From the NCBI RefSeq assembly GCF_024198255.1, contig NZ_JAJVKW010000017.1:162750-226749 (forward strand): a stretch of DNA of 64,000 nt. Direction: 5' to 3'. The notes below the pieces were generated by a model. It made no database searches and was not told the origin of the DNA. It saw nothing but the letters and a program-made list of their open reading frames with translations. The stretch is from Myxococcus guangdongensis. Its GTDB lineage: Bacteria > Myxococcota > Myxococcia > Myxococcales > Myxococcaceae. The position numbers were made by a program, and so were the translations under genes. This document shows, piece by piece, positions 16,529-26,633 of the stretch (positions are counted from its first letter, which is position 1; each line of letters starts with the position of its first letter).

Positions 16529-17248
16529 ATGAGCCTGAACGACATCCTGCATTACCTCCGCCTGGGCGGAGTCACCCTGGCCCTGCTGCTGTTGGCCTCC
16601 GTCGCCGCGCTCGTCGTGGCCGTGGAGCGCATCATCGCCCTCTGGGGGGTGAGCGAGCGCTCGCGCCTGCTGGGCGAGGCGGTCAGCAAGCACCTGCTTC
16701 GCGGCGACGTGGCCGCGGCCCGCACCGCCGCCGAGCGCTCCGACTCCGTGGCCGCCGACATCTTCCTCGCGGGCTTCGACCGCTGGGAGCGCAGCCGGGG
16801 CACGGGCGGCGCGGGCGTGGAGGCCGCCGTGGAGCGCGAGCGCGCGCAGGTGGGCCTCAAGCTGCGGCGCAACCTGTGGATCCTCGCCACCATCGGCTCG
16901 ATTACCCCCTTCGTGGGCCTGTTCGGCACCGTGGCGGGCATCATGCGCTCGTTCAAGGACCTGGGCCTGGACGTGGAGGCGGGCGGCACCGGCGGCAGCG
17001 CGGCGGTGATGACCGGCATCTCCGAAGCGCTCGTGGCGACCGCCGTCGGCATCCTCGTCGCCGTGCAGGCCATGGTCTTCTACAACTACTTCCAAGCCCG
17101 GCTGTCGCGCGTGCTGGTGGAGCTGCGGCTGATGGGCGACGAGTTCGCGGAGCTGCTCAAGGAGCGCGCCGCGGGGGGACCTCCTCCGGAGCCCTCGCCC
17201 CGCCCCGACGCCCCGGCCACTCCCCGCGCCGACTCGCAGCCGGCCTGA
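16529..17248 (+). CDS. MotA/TolQ/ExbB proton-channel family protein
   Basis: A 239-residue membrane protein. It has an N-terminal helix (about residues 10-32), a long cytoplasmic loop and two further helices (about 115-140 and 165-190). The conserved ITPFVGLFGTVAGIM and GISEALVATAVGILVA segments mark the ExbB/TolQ channel domain. It pairs with the ExbD-like protein 19 bp downstream to form a proton-driven energiser of an outer-membrane process. The ATG at 16529 (MSLNDIL) is chosen; the frame extends upstream into the divergent lipoprotein gene without good sequence. No tonB-like gene follows. Confidence 0.9.
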   Translation: MSLNDILHYLRLGGVTLALLLLASVAALVVAVERIIALWGVSERSRLLGEAVSKHLLRGDVAAARTAAERSDSVAADIFLAGFDRWERSRGTGGAGVEAAVERERAQVGLKLRRNLWILATIGSITPFVGLFGTVAGIMRSFKDLGLDVEAGGTGGSAAVMTGISEALVATAVGILVAVQAMVFYNYFQARLSRVLVELRLMGDEFAELLKERAAGGPPPEPSPRPDAPATPRADSQPA

Positions 17249-17267
17249 AGCCCGGAAGGAACGCACC

Positions 17268-17717
17268 ATGGCCATGGGCAAGACACCGGGGTCCGACGAC
17301 GGCGATGAAGGCGTCTTCGCGGAGATCAACATCACCCCGCTCACCGACATCTTCCTCGTGCTGCTCATCATCTTCATGGTGACCAGCTCGGTCATCGTCC
17401 AGCAGGGCCCGGGAGGCGGCGCGAAGGCGGGCCTCAAGGTGAACCTGCCCAAGGGCGGCGCGGCGGACGTCACCGCGAAGACGACGGACCTGTCGGTGGC
17501 GGTGCTCGCCGACGGCCGCTTCGTGCTGGCCGGCAACGTCGTGACCCAGGAGGAGCTGCAGAAGTCCTTCGACGAGGCCAAGCAGAAGGACCCGGACACC
17601 GTCGTCATCGTCCAGGCCGACGAGGGCGTGCCCCACGGCACCGTCGTCCAGGTGATGGAGCTGGCGAAGAAGGCCGGCCTGGGACAGCTCGCCATCGGCG
17701 TGCGCGAGGGCGACTGA
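17268..17717 (+). CDS. ExbD/TolR family biopolymer transport protein
   Basis: A 149-residue protein with a short cytoplasmic N terminus. It has one membrane helix beginning EINITPLTDIFLVLLIIFM (the conserved Asp in PLTD is the proton-binding residue of ExbD/TolR) and a periplasmic domain of about 100 residues. It completes the channel formed with the preceding ExbB-like gene. The pair is followed by a hairpin terminator, so it is a two-gene unit. Confidence 0.92.
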   Translation: MAMGKTPGSDDGDEGVFAEINITPLTDIFLVLLIIFMVTSSVIVQQGPGGGAKAGLKVNLPKGGAADVTAKTTDLSVAVLADGRFVLAGNVVTQEELQKSFDEAKQKDPDTVVIVQADEGVPHGTVVQVMELAKKAGLGQLAIGVREGD

Positions 17718-17750
17718 CGCCCCGTTCCACGGCACACCGCTGAAAATCAT

Positions 17751-17792
17751 CGAGGCCACCTCGGGAAGCTTGGGCTCCCCAGGGTGGCCTCG
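17751..17792. terminator. Bidirectional hairpin between exbD and the acyl-CoA dehydrogenase gene
   Basis: Perfect ten-pair stem CGAGGCCACC / GGTGGCCTCG with a 22-base loop. It lies between convergent genes. It has AAAATCAT on one flank and AGTGTTTC on the other, so it could end transcription from both sides. Confidence 0.6.
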
Positions 17793-17854
17793 AGTGTTTC
17801 AGGTGGGCGCCCCATTCACCTGGGGCGCCTCGACTTCAGGAGCGAGCCTGCCGC

Positions 17855-19705
<1,851 letters not shown>

Positions 19706-19820
19706 TCCTGCGTGACGGCTCGCTGCCCACCCTCCAGGGAGGGCCTCGGGTCAGCGGCGCGAAATTGAGACACAGGAAGTGTGGCGGCGACTGATTTTTG
19801 AGTCAACCCTGAATGACACC

Positions 19821-19857
19821 CTGCGTTGAGGGGCAACCCGTCTGCCCCTCACCGCAG
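19821..19857 (-). terminator. Hairpin after the MaoC-type gene
   Basis: A long stem-loop: CTGCG-T-TGAGGGGCA / TGCCCCTCA-C-CGCAG around a seven-base loop, 14 pairs with one mismatch. It lies 13 bp after the stop of the hydratase gene (minus strand). There is no T-run, but the stability and position suit termination or mRNA 3'-end protection. Confidence 0.55.
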
Positions 19858-19869
19858 GTCTGCAAAGCG

Positions 19870-20562
19870 CTACTTCTTGACCTTCTTGGCCGAGGGGAGT
19901 GTCGCCGTCTTGGCGGCGGGCTTCTCCCGGGGGGCCGTCTTCTTGGAGGAGGCACCGGCCGGACGCTCGTCCGAGTCCTCGTCGTCATCCTCCTCGTCCT
20001 CGGAGGCGACCGACGCCTCGCTCACCCCGCCGGCGCTGCTGGGGGTGGGCACGGGGGCCGCGAGGCTCTCGCGGGGCACCTCGATGACGATGGGGCTCTG
20101 ACCCGAGCGCTGACGGTTCTCGTCCTCGAGCGAATAGAAGAGCTGGATGTGCGCGCCGCCCTTCATCACCAGCTCACCGCGCTGGTTCTCCGCCCACAGG
20201 TCGATTTCGACGTAGTAGCGGCCGCCGGTGCCGTGGCGGTTGCTCACCCGGCCCTTGCAGACGACGGTGTCGCCCGGCCAGACCATCTTGTTGAAGCGCA
20301 CGTTGTAGCGGCGCATCTGGCCGCCGCGGGCCCAGTCGCTGATGAGCTGGCCGAGCATGCCCATGACGAGCATGCCGGGGGCGTAGACGCTCGGCATGCC
20401 CACGCTCTTGGCGTAGATCTCATCGACGTGGACCGGGTTGTAGTCCCCCGAGGCGCCCGCGTACCGGGACAGCTGGACGCGGTCGACGGGGGCCTTGGCC
20501 AGGGCCGGCAGCTCGTCCCCGACGCGGATGGACTCGAAGTAGAGCTTGCGCGCGGGCATCAC
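19870..20562 (-). CDS. MaoC-type (R)-specific enoyl hydratase subunit with charged tail
   Basis: A 230-residue protein. Residues 1-150 form a hotdog fold carrying YAGASGDYNPVHVD, the catalytic hydratase-2 motif with Asp and His. Residues 160-230 are a low-complexity tail: an acidic run (ASEDEEDDDEDSDE) and then a Lys/Ala-rich end. The reaction would be reversible hydration of a 2-enoyl thioester in fatty acid synthesis or breakdown. It overlaps its partner's stop: ATG at 20559 in a TGATG junction, or GTG at 20562 in GTGA. The tail is unusual for this family. Confidence 0.85.
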   Translation of the reverse strand: MMPARKLYFESIRVGDELPALAKAPVDRVQLSRYAGASGDYNPVHVDEIYAKSVGMPSVYAPGMLVMGMLGQLISDWARGGQMRRYNVRFNKMVWPGDTVVCKGRVSNRHGTGGRYYVEIDLWAENQRGELVMKGGAHIQLFYSLEDENRQRSGQSPIVIEVPRESLAAPVPTPSSAGGVSEASVASEDEEDDDEDSDERPAGASSKKTAPREKPAAKTATLPSAKKVKK

Positions 20563-21008
20563 GGGGTCTCCTTGGTGGCGCGGACCACGAGCGTCCGGCG
20601 GGCTCGGAACACCAGGTTGCCTTCCTCGTCGCGGCCTTCGTCCTCGATGACCGCGATGTCCATCTTCCCCGACGGGCCCTGACGCTCGGAGACGTCCGCC
20701 ACGCGCGTGGAGACGTAGATGCGGTCTCCGGCGAAGATGGGGCGCTCGTACTCGAAGCCCTGCTCCGCGTGGAGCAGGCTCTTGATGCCCACCCCGAGCA
20801 GCTCCCTCAGGTCCGCGGCCGAATGGAAGGACGCGGGGAAGGTGGGCGGCGCGATGATGGTGGGGTAACCGGAGGCCCGAGAGTACTCCTCGTCGTAGTA
20901 GATGGGGTTGTAGTCGCCGATGGCCTCCGCGAAGCGGCGGATGGCCCCCTTCTCCACTTCGTTCAGCGTCGGCGGCGAGGCACGGCCGATCGCATTCTTG
21001 TCCAGCAT
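20559..21008 (-). CDS. MaoC-like dehydratase partner subunit (HadA/FAS1-DH N-terminal type)
   Basis: A 149-residue hotdog protein with FAEAIGDYNPIYYDEEY. This is the hydratase motif position, but the catalytic His is replaced by Tyr. That is the pattern of the non-catalytic partner in two-subunit dehydratases such as HadAB. It is translationally coupled to the catalytic subunit. A ribosome site GGAGAGGG sits just before the ATG. The pair should form a heterodimer; substrates are not deducible. Confidence 0.85.
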   Translation of the reverse strand: MLDKNAIGRASPPTLNEVEKGAIRRFAEAIGDYNPIYYDEEYSRASGYPTIIAPPTFPASFHSAADLRELLGVGIKSLLHAEQGFEYERPIFAGDRIYVSTRVADVSERQGPSGKMDIAVIEDEGRDEEGNLVFRARRTLVVRATKETP

Positions 21009-21022
21009 TATCCCTCTCCTGA

Positions 21023-22024
21023 CTAGCGTCCGGCCGGAAGCTCGAGCACCGTGAGGAGCCCAGCTTCGGCGGCCGTCAAGCGTGGCGCGGCATTCACCAG
21101 CGCGTTCGCGGTGGCCCGGTCGCCCGCCACTCCCCCCGGGATTTCCAGCACCAATCGAGGGTCCGCATCGATTTCGATGCGGTCCTTCGGGTCCTCTGCC
21201 CCCACGGCGATGGTCAGCTCCAGCCGCACCCGCTCCTGCCCGTCCTCCAAACCCACCACCGACTGGAACATGCCCGCCACCCGTCCCTTCTTCACCGCGA
21301 ACGCTCCGCCCGAGATGTCCTCCTCGGCGAAGACGGGGGCTACCTCTTCCTCGTAGTCATCACAATCCAACCCCAGCCCCAATGCCGCGAGTGCCGCCGA
21401 CTCCACCAGCCCCACGTGGCCGAGTTGCTCACCATCCACCAACTCGAAGAACTCCTCCTCGCTCAACCCCGCGCCCACCTTGCGCTGCAGCGCTTCACGG
21501 CGGGTGCGCGCGTCCACCACCCGGGTGACGGTGGCGCGCCGCACGGGCCCACACACCTGCCCGGCCGTGGCCACCAGCCGGTCCATGATGAAGCCCGGGT
21601 TGACGCCCGCGCCCAGCACCGCCACCTCGGCGCGCTGCGCGGCCTCGTCCAGCTTGTCCGCCAGCTCCGGGTAGTTGAGATAGGGGAAGGCCAGCTCCTC
21701 GCACGTGCTGACCACGGGCAGGCCCAGCTTGATGGCCGCGAGCAGCTGCTCCATCACCTGCGGCAGCCGTGAGCCCGTGGCGTGCAGCAGCACCACGCCC
21801 TTGCGCCGGCCCACCGCCTTCTCCAGCGAGTCCACCACCTTCACGCGCGGCGCCGGACCTCCCAGCACGTCACCCAAGGGGCGACCGACCAGGGAGGGAT
21901 GGGTATCCACGGCCCCAATCAATTCCACTTCCGGGCTGGACAGGGATGCCTTGGCAATCTCCTGCCCGATGAATCCCAGCCCCATCACGACCACCGGCAC
22001 CGGCCCTGCTGGGGCTCTAGCCAT
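21023..22024 (-). CDS. NAD(P)-dependent reductase/dehydrogenase of the DapB / 2,4-diaminopentanoate dehydrogenase type
   Basis: A 333-residue protein with an N-terminal Rossmann motif (VVVMGLGFIGQEIAKAS), then AVDTHPSLVGRPLGDVLGG and VVSTCEELAFP, typical of dihydrodipicolinate reductase-like enzymes. GAGVNPGFIMDRLV follows in the middle. The closest named family I know is amino-acid 2,4-diaminopentanoate dehydrogenase and its uncharacterised relatives, rather than true DapB, which is shorter. The ATG has GGAG 9 bases upstream. It is first in an operon with the two hydratase subunits, 14 bp apart, which hints at a shared pathway. Confidence 0.78.
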   Translation of the reverse strand: MARAPAGPVPVVVMGLGFIGQEIAKASLSSPEVELIGAVDTHPSLVGRPLGDVLGGPAPRVKVVDSLEKAVGRRKGVVLLHATGSRLPQVMEQLLAAIKLGLPVVSTCEELAFPYLNYPELADKLDEAAQRAEVAVLGAGVNPGFIMDRLVATAGQVCGPVRRATVTRVVDARTRREALQRKVGAGLSEEEFFELVDGEQLGHVGLVESAALAALGLGLDCDDYEEEVAPVFAEEDISGGAFAVKKGRVAGMFQSVVGLEDGQERVRLELTIAVGAEDPKDRIEIDADPRLVLEIPGGVAGDRATANALVNAAPRLTAAEAGLLTVLELPAGR

Positions 22025-22262
22025 CGGAGATTGCTCCAGGATTCCAAGGGGTTAGCGTTGAAACGCAGCCTTGCCGCGCACCATAAATCACACCTTGGCG
22101 GGCAGGCAAGCATCACTTGGTTCCGCGCATCTTGCGCAATGCGAGAACCTTCAAGGATTTCCGGGGCTTGCGCGCGCAAAACCGTCGGGGGGGCCCTGTT
22201 TGGGTGCGCGACAAGGCTGTATAAAGAAAGACAGGCCCAAAATCCCCCGGAGACCCTCCAAC

Positions 22263-23378
22263 ATGGACCGCATCCTCGTGGTGGATGACGACGTGCTCAT
22301 CCTCGCCGCGCTCTCCCGGATCCTCCAGACGGAAGGCTATGACGTCGTCACGCACAGTGACCCCGCGCTCGCCGCCCGCGAGGTGGGCTTCTGCGTGGTG
22401 CTGACGGACTTCATGATGCCGTACCTCAACGGCATCGAGCTGTTGGGCGCGCTGAGGGAGAAGAACCCCAAGGCGGTGCGGCTGATGCTCACGGCGGCGG
22501 CGGACTTCCGAATCGCCTCCGAGGCGGTCAACCGCGGCGAGGTGTTCCGGCTGCTCGGCAAGCCGTGGTCGCTCAGCGAGCTGACGAGCAGCGTGCGGCA
22601 GGCCGTGGAGCACTACCGGCTGGTGGAGGCCAACGAGCGGCTGACGCGCGAGGTGGCGGAGAAGAACGCGGAGCTGGTGGCCATCAACCAGGACCTGGAG
22701 CGTCGGGTGGTGGAGCGCACCACGGGGCTGCTCGATGGGCTCATCAGCGCGCTGGACTACCGCGACACGGAGACGCAGTGGCACTCGCGTCGGGTGGCGC
22801 TGTACTCGCGGCGGCTGGCGGAGGAGGTGGGCCTGGTGGGCGCCGCGCTGGACGTGGTGGAGCAGGGAGCGCTCCTGCACGACATCGGCAAGATTGGCGT
22901 GCGCGACTCCATCCTGCTCAAGCCCGGGCCGCTGACGCCGGACGAATGGGTGGAGATGCGCAAGCACCCGGAGTTCGGCTACCGGATGATGGCGAAGATG
23001 CCCTACCTGCACGAGGCGGCGCTCATCGTCCTGCAGCACCAGGAGCGCTGGGACGGCAAGGGCTATCCCCAGGGGCTGTCCCGCGAGGAGATCAGCATCG
23101 GCGCGCGCATCTTCTGCCTCGCTGACACGGTGGACGCCATCACCTCGGACCGGCCCTACCGCAAGGGGCGGCCCATGAGCGTGGCGCGGGACGAGATTCG
23201 CCGGTGCTCGGGCACCCAGTTCGACCCGAACCTGGCGGATGCGTTCCTGCGCATCCCCGAGACGGAGTGGCAGCGCATCCGCCACCAGGTGGAGCAGCTC
23301 GAGGAGGAGGAGAACCTGCGCTGGCGCAGCCACCCGCTGGGTGTCCCCGCACCGCTCGCCCGCGCGAGCGGCGCCTGA
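22263..23378 (+). CDS. Response regulator with HD-GYP c-di-GMP phosphodiesterase domain
   Basis: A 371-residue protein. The receiver domain (residues 1-120) has the DDD acidic pocket, the phospho-acceptor Asp in VLTDFMMP and Lys in LGKPW. A coiled-coil linker (about 125-165) leads to an HD-GYP domain with HDIGKIG, HPEFGY and HQERWDGKGYP. It is predicted to hydrolyse c-di-GMP in response to a sensor kinase, with no kinase gene adjacent. The ATG at 22263 (MDRILVVDDD) is chosen because it begins the receiver domain. A 238-bp upstream region separates it from the divergent reductase gene. Confidence 0.95.
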   Translation: MDRILVVDDDVLILAALSRILQTEGYDVVTHSDPALAAREVGFCVVLTDFMMPYLNGIELLGALREKNPKAVRLMLTAAADFRIASEAVNRGEVFRLLGKPWSLSELTSSVRQAVEHYRLVEANERLTREVAEKNAELVAINQDLERRVVERTTGLLDGLISALDYRDTETQWHSRRVALYSRRLAEEVGLVGAALDVVEQGALLHDIGKIGVRDSILLKPGPLTPDEWVEMRKHPEFGYRMMAKMPYLHEAALIVLQHQERWDGKGYPQGLSREEISIGARIFCLADTVDAITSDRPYRKGRPMSVARDEIRRCSGTQFDPNLADAFLRIPETEWQRIRHQVEQLEEEENLRWRSHPLGVPAPLARASGA

Positions 23379-23388
23379 ACCACCGCCG

Positions 23389-25536
23389 TCAGGGCGACAG
23401 CGTCACCGGGCTGACCTCGCGGATGACGTCGCCCTCGAGCAGCGCGTCCACCACGTCCAGCCCCGAGGCCACCTCGCCGAAGGCCGTGTAGCGGCCGTCC
23501 AGGTGCGGCTGGGGCGCGTGCGTGAAGAAGAACTGGCTGCCGCCCGTGTCCTTGCCGGACAGGGCCATGCCCAGCGTGCCGCGCGTGTACGGCCGGCGGG
23601 TCATCTCGCAGCGGATGGAGTGCCCTGGCCCGCCCTCCCCGTCCCCGCGCGGGTCTCCGCCCTGCGCGACGAAGTCCGGCACCACGCGGTGGAAGGTGAC
23701 GCCGTTGAAGTAGCCCTTGCGCGCGAGCGCGTACAGGTTGCCCGCCGTGAGGGGTGCCTCGTCCGCGTCGAGCCGCACCGTGATGTCGCCCTTGTCCGTG
23801 CGCAGCACCAGCCCCGCTCCCTTGGGCGCGGGCTCCGGGCGGAAGGCGTAGGCGGGGAGCTCCACGCGCTCGGAGCGCACGGGCTGGCCGGTGAGCTTCG
23901 TCAGCGACTCGGCGGCCACGCGGCGCACGTTGGCGTGAGGGAGCGACAGCCACTGTCGGAACCGGGGTTCGGCGGCCGGCCCCTGCAGGGCCACGAGCGC
24001 GCCGGCCACCGGGTCCGCGAGGTCCGGCTGTGAAGGCACCCGCTCCGCCAGCGCCTCCAGTTCCGGCGGCATCGCGGGGGGCTTGAGCAGTCCCAGCGTC
24101 GCGGCCGCGGCGCCGGCGACCACCAGGTCCTCGTCCTGGAGGAGCGCGCTCACCGCCGTCGCGGCCCGGGGCACGGGACGCTCGGCGAGGACTTCCATCG
24201 CCGTGAGCCGCACGCGCGCGGCCGGGTGGCGCAGGTAACCCACCGCGAAGTCCGCGGGCGTCTTCTTCGAGGAGAGCGCCACCTCGCGCAGGCCCAGGGC
24301 CAGCCGGCGGTCCTCGGGCACCTTGTCGAAGCCGCACGTGCGCACGTCCGCCACCACGCCGCGCTGCCGGTCCAACGCCGCCGCCAGCCGACAGTCGAGC
24401 CAGCCCAGGTCCGCGCGCGCGATGTCCGACGCCGCGCCCCGCTCCGCGTCCGCCAGCGCGAGCCGCAGCGCCACCAGCACCGGCGCCCCGAAGTCGGGCA
24501 GGCCCTGCTGCGCCAGCGCCAGCAACGGGTGTCCATCCGCCGAGCGCGCCAGCGTCTCCACCCGAGGCGTCGCGCTCGTGGGCACGGGCGTCTCCATGCC
24601 TCGCGCCACGCGCTTGGCCCGAGGCGTCAGTCCCTCCAGCACGTCCAGCGGCAGGCAGGGCCCGCCGCACGTGGCCGCGAGCTTCGCCAGTGAGCGCGTC
24701 GCCTCCGCCGCCACGCGCGGCACCGAGTCATCCAGCAGTCGCCCCAGCACCACCGCGTCCTCCGGCCCCCCCACGTCGCCGAAGGCCTTCGCGCACAGGC
24801 CGCGCACGTCCGCGTCCTCGTCCTCGAGGCAGCGGCGCAGCGTCGGCAGTTCCTCCGCGCGCTTCGCGGTGGCGAGCAGATAGGCCGCGCCGTAACGCGC
24901 CTCCACCGGCATCCCGGCCGCGAGCAACGCCCGCGCGGGGGCGAGCGGGACATCCTTCACCACCGCCGCGCCGCCCCGACGTGCCGCCACGCCGAGCACC
25001 AGCGCGGCCCTGCCCGCCGTCGCGACCTCCTTGCCCTGCAGGCGCTCGACGAGCCGCGCCAGCGCGTCCTGGGTGCCCACACGGCCCAGGGAGTCGAGCT
25101 GCGCGTCGCGCGCGTCCACGTCCTGCTCCACCGCCTCGGCCGCGAGCAGCGGCGCCACCAGGCGCGCGCGCTCGGCGTCCGTCGGCGCCTCCCACGCCAA
25201 CGCCAGCTCGCCCACCGCGAAGGCGGCCTCACCGCGCACGCGCGGCTCCGAATCCTTCAGCCCCCGCGCCACCACGTCCAGCGTGGCCAGGTCCTGGATG
25301 CGCGCCAGCGCGCGATAGGCCCGCGCGCGGATTCGCGCGTCCGGCGCATCGTGGGCCAACGCCGCGAGCTGCCCGTCACCGAGCGAGCGGCGGTCCTCCC
25401 AATCCCGGATGCGCGCCATCACCTCCGGGTCCGGGGGCGCCTCATCAGAGTCGCGGACACCGCGGTGACAACCGGAGAGCAGGACGACGAGGGCCAGGCA
25501 GACGTGGGGAAGTCGGACGGGGCTCATGCGGCGCAT
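23389..25536 (-). CDS. HEAT-repeat lipoprotein with C-terminal cyclophilin-type peptidyl-prolyl isomerase
   Basis: About 715 residues. The signal peptide ends in the lipobox L-S-G-C. Residues about 50-560 are repeated 30-40-residue helical units of HEAT type (ARAYRALARIQDLATLDVVARGL and similar). The last 160 residues are a cyclophilin domain with FHRVVPDFVAQGGDP, GTLGMALSGKDTGGSQFFFTHAP and YTAFGEV. It would catalyse proline isomerisation at the outer membrane or in the periplasm, with the HEAT part as a docking scaffold. ATG at 25536 or 25527; longer N-terminal frames lack a signal peptide. Confidence 0.9.
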   Translation of the reverse strand: MRRMSPVRLPHVCLALVVLLSGCHRGVRDSDEAPPDPEVMARIRDWEDRRSLGDGQLAALAHDAPDARIRARAYRALARIQDLATLDVVARGLKDSEPRVRGEAAFAVGELALAWEAPTDAERARLVAPLLAAEAVEQDVDARDAQLDSLGRVGTQDALARLVERLQGKEVATAGRAALVLGVAARRGGAAVVKDVPLAPARALLAAGMPVEARYGAAYLLATAKRAEELPTLRRCLEDEDADVRGLCAKAFGDVGGPEDAVVLGRLLDDSVPRVAAEATRSLAKLAATCGGPCLPLDVLEGLTPRAKRVARGMETPVPTSATPRVETLARSADGHPLLALAQQGLPDFGAPVLVALRLALADAERGAASDIARADLGWLDCRLAAALDRQRGVVADVRTCGFDKVPEDRRLALGLREVALSSKKTPADFAVGYLRHPAARVRLTAMEVLAERPVPRAATAVSALLQDEDLVVAGAAAATLGLLKPPAMPPELEALAERVPSQPDLADPVAGALVALQGPAAEPRFRQWLSLPHANVRRVAAESLTKLTGQPVRSERVELPAYAFRPEPAPKGAGLVLRTDKGDITVRLDADEAPLTAGNLYALARKGYFNGVTFHRVVPDFVAQGGDPRGDGEGGPGHSIRCEMTRRPYTRGTLGMALSGKDTGGSQFFFTHAPQPHLDGRYTAFGEVASGLDVVDALLEGDVIREVSPVTLSP

Positions 25537-25585
25537 GGGCTGGGGCCTAGGCCAATTCCCCGCGAAAATCCAGGGGTTAGGCCGC

Positions 25586-26554
25586 GTGCCGTTTGACACG
25601 TCCGCCCCGGCCCCGGAAGATGCGCCTTCGCATCTCTCAGCAGGAGCGCCGGTCCTGAACTGCCCTGGCTGCGGCTCGAAGGTAGCCGCCAACTCATCCA
25701 TCTGTCCCGTCTGCGATTACATCATCGACGGCTCGTTCCTCTCCGCCGAGCCCCCCGCGGAGAACGATGAGGACACGGGCGTCGGCGAAGCCCCCCGTCC
25801 ACCTCCCGCGCGGAAGCCCGCCCCCGCGCGCCCCCGCCCCGCGAAGTCCGGCGCCCGGCCCGCTCCCGCCGCCGCCGCCGGTGGGGACGACACCAACGTG
25901 CGCAGCGTGGACGACATCGCCCGGAGCGCCTCGCAGCGAGCCAGCCGCCCCGCCCCCGCGCGCTCGGGCGGCACGGCCCCGCGTCGTGCCCCGGCCCCCG
26001 CTCCCGCGCCGGCCCCCGCCGCCACCGGGCCCGACCCGTGGGCCCGCGGCGCCGCGCGCGACGACGACGACGAGAACAACAGCGCCATCGCCGACCCGGA
26101 CGAGCTCATCCAGGACGCGAGGGACCTGCTGGGCGCGATGAGCGCCGGCGACAAGATTGCCTTCTACAGCGCGGGGCTCGTCGTCCTGTCGTGCTTCGTG
26201 CCGTGGAAGGAGACGGCGGCGGACGGTGACGCGCTGGGCTTGATGAGCCTGGGCTTCGGCGCCTTCCTGCTCGCGCTGCTGACGATGGGGGCCATCGGCG
26301 TGCGAGTGCGCGCCACCTTCCCCAAGCTCAACCCCGTGGTGCCGTGGATGGCGCAGCTCTTGACCACGTTCCTGTGCCTCATCTGGTGCATCGTGTTCAT
26401 CAAGGTGTCCTCGGACACGGCGCTGGTGCCCAGCCCGGTGGGCAACTCGGAGATGATGAACTCGTCCCCCAGCTTCGGCGTCTTCATCGGCATCCTGGGC
26501 TCGGTGGGCGCGCTCATCGGCGCGTTCCTGGGCCTCAAGGGCCGCCAGGACTGA
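25586..26554 (+). CDS. Zinc-ribbon membrane protein
   Basis: About 322 residues. Near the N terminus is a CPGCGSK...CPVCDYII zinc ribbon. About 110 residues of Ala/Pro-rich linker follow, then an acidic helix. Three to four membrane helices complete it (about residues 195-215, 222-245, 262-285 and 300-322). I recognise no function; cytoplasmic zinc ribbon plus membrane domain proteins of this kind are common and uncharacterised in myxobacteria. I propose GTG at 25586 as the start; an in-frame ATG at 25526 would overlap the start of the divergent lipoprotein gene. Confidence 0.72.
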   Translation: MPFDTSAPAPEDAPSHLSAGAPVLNCPGCGSKVAANSSICPVCDYIIDGSFLSAEPPAENDEDTGVGEAPRPPPARKPAPARPRPAKSGARPAPAAAAGGDDTNVRSVDDIARSASQRASRPAPARSGGTAPRRAPAPAPAPAPAATGPDPWARGAARDDDDENNSAIADPDELIQDARDLLGAMSAGDKIAFYSAGLVVLSCFVPWKETAADGDALGLMSLGFGAFLLALLTMGAIGVRVRATFPKLNPVVPWMAQLLTTFLCLIWCIVFIKVSSDTALVPSPVGNSEMMNSSPSFGVFIGILGSVGALIGAFLGLKGRQD

Positions 26555-26633
26555 CGCCCCTTCCGCCCGCGCGGCCCGCCCACCACGAAAGTGGTGCCGT
26601 GCCGCGCGCGGCCGTTCTACCGTCTCGCGCACC

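Noticed and set aside
19777..19806. TTGACT-N18-ACACTT upstream of the acyl-CoA dehydrogenase gene as a promoter
   Set aside because: The -10 box matches poorly; a promoter is likely nearby but this one is not convincing.
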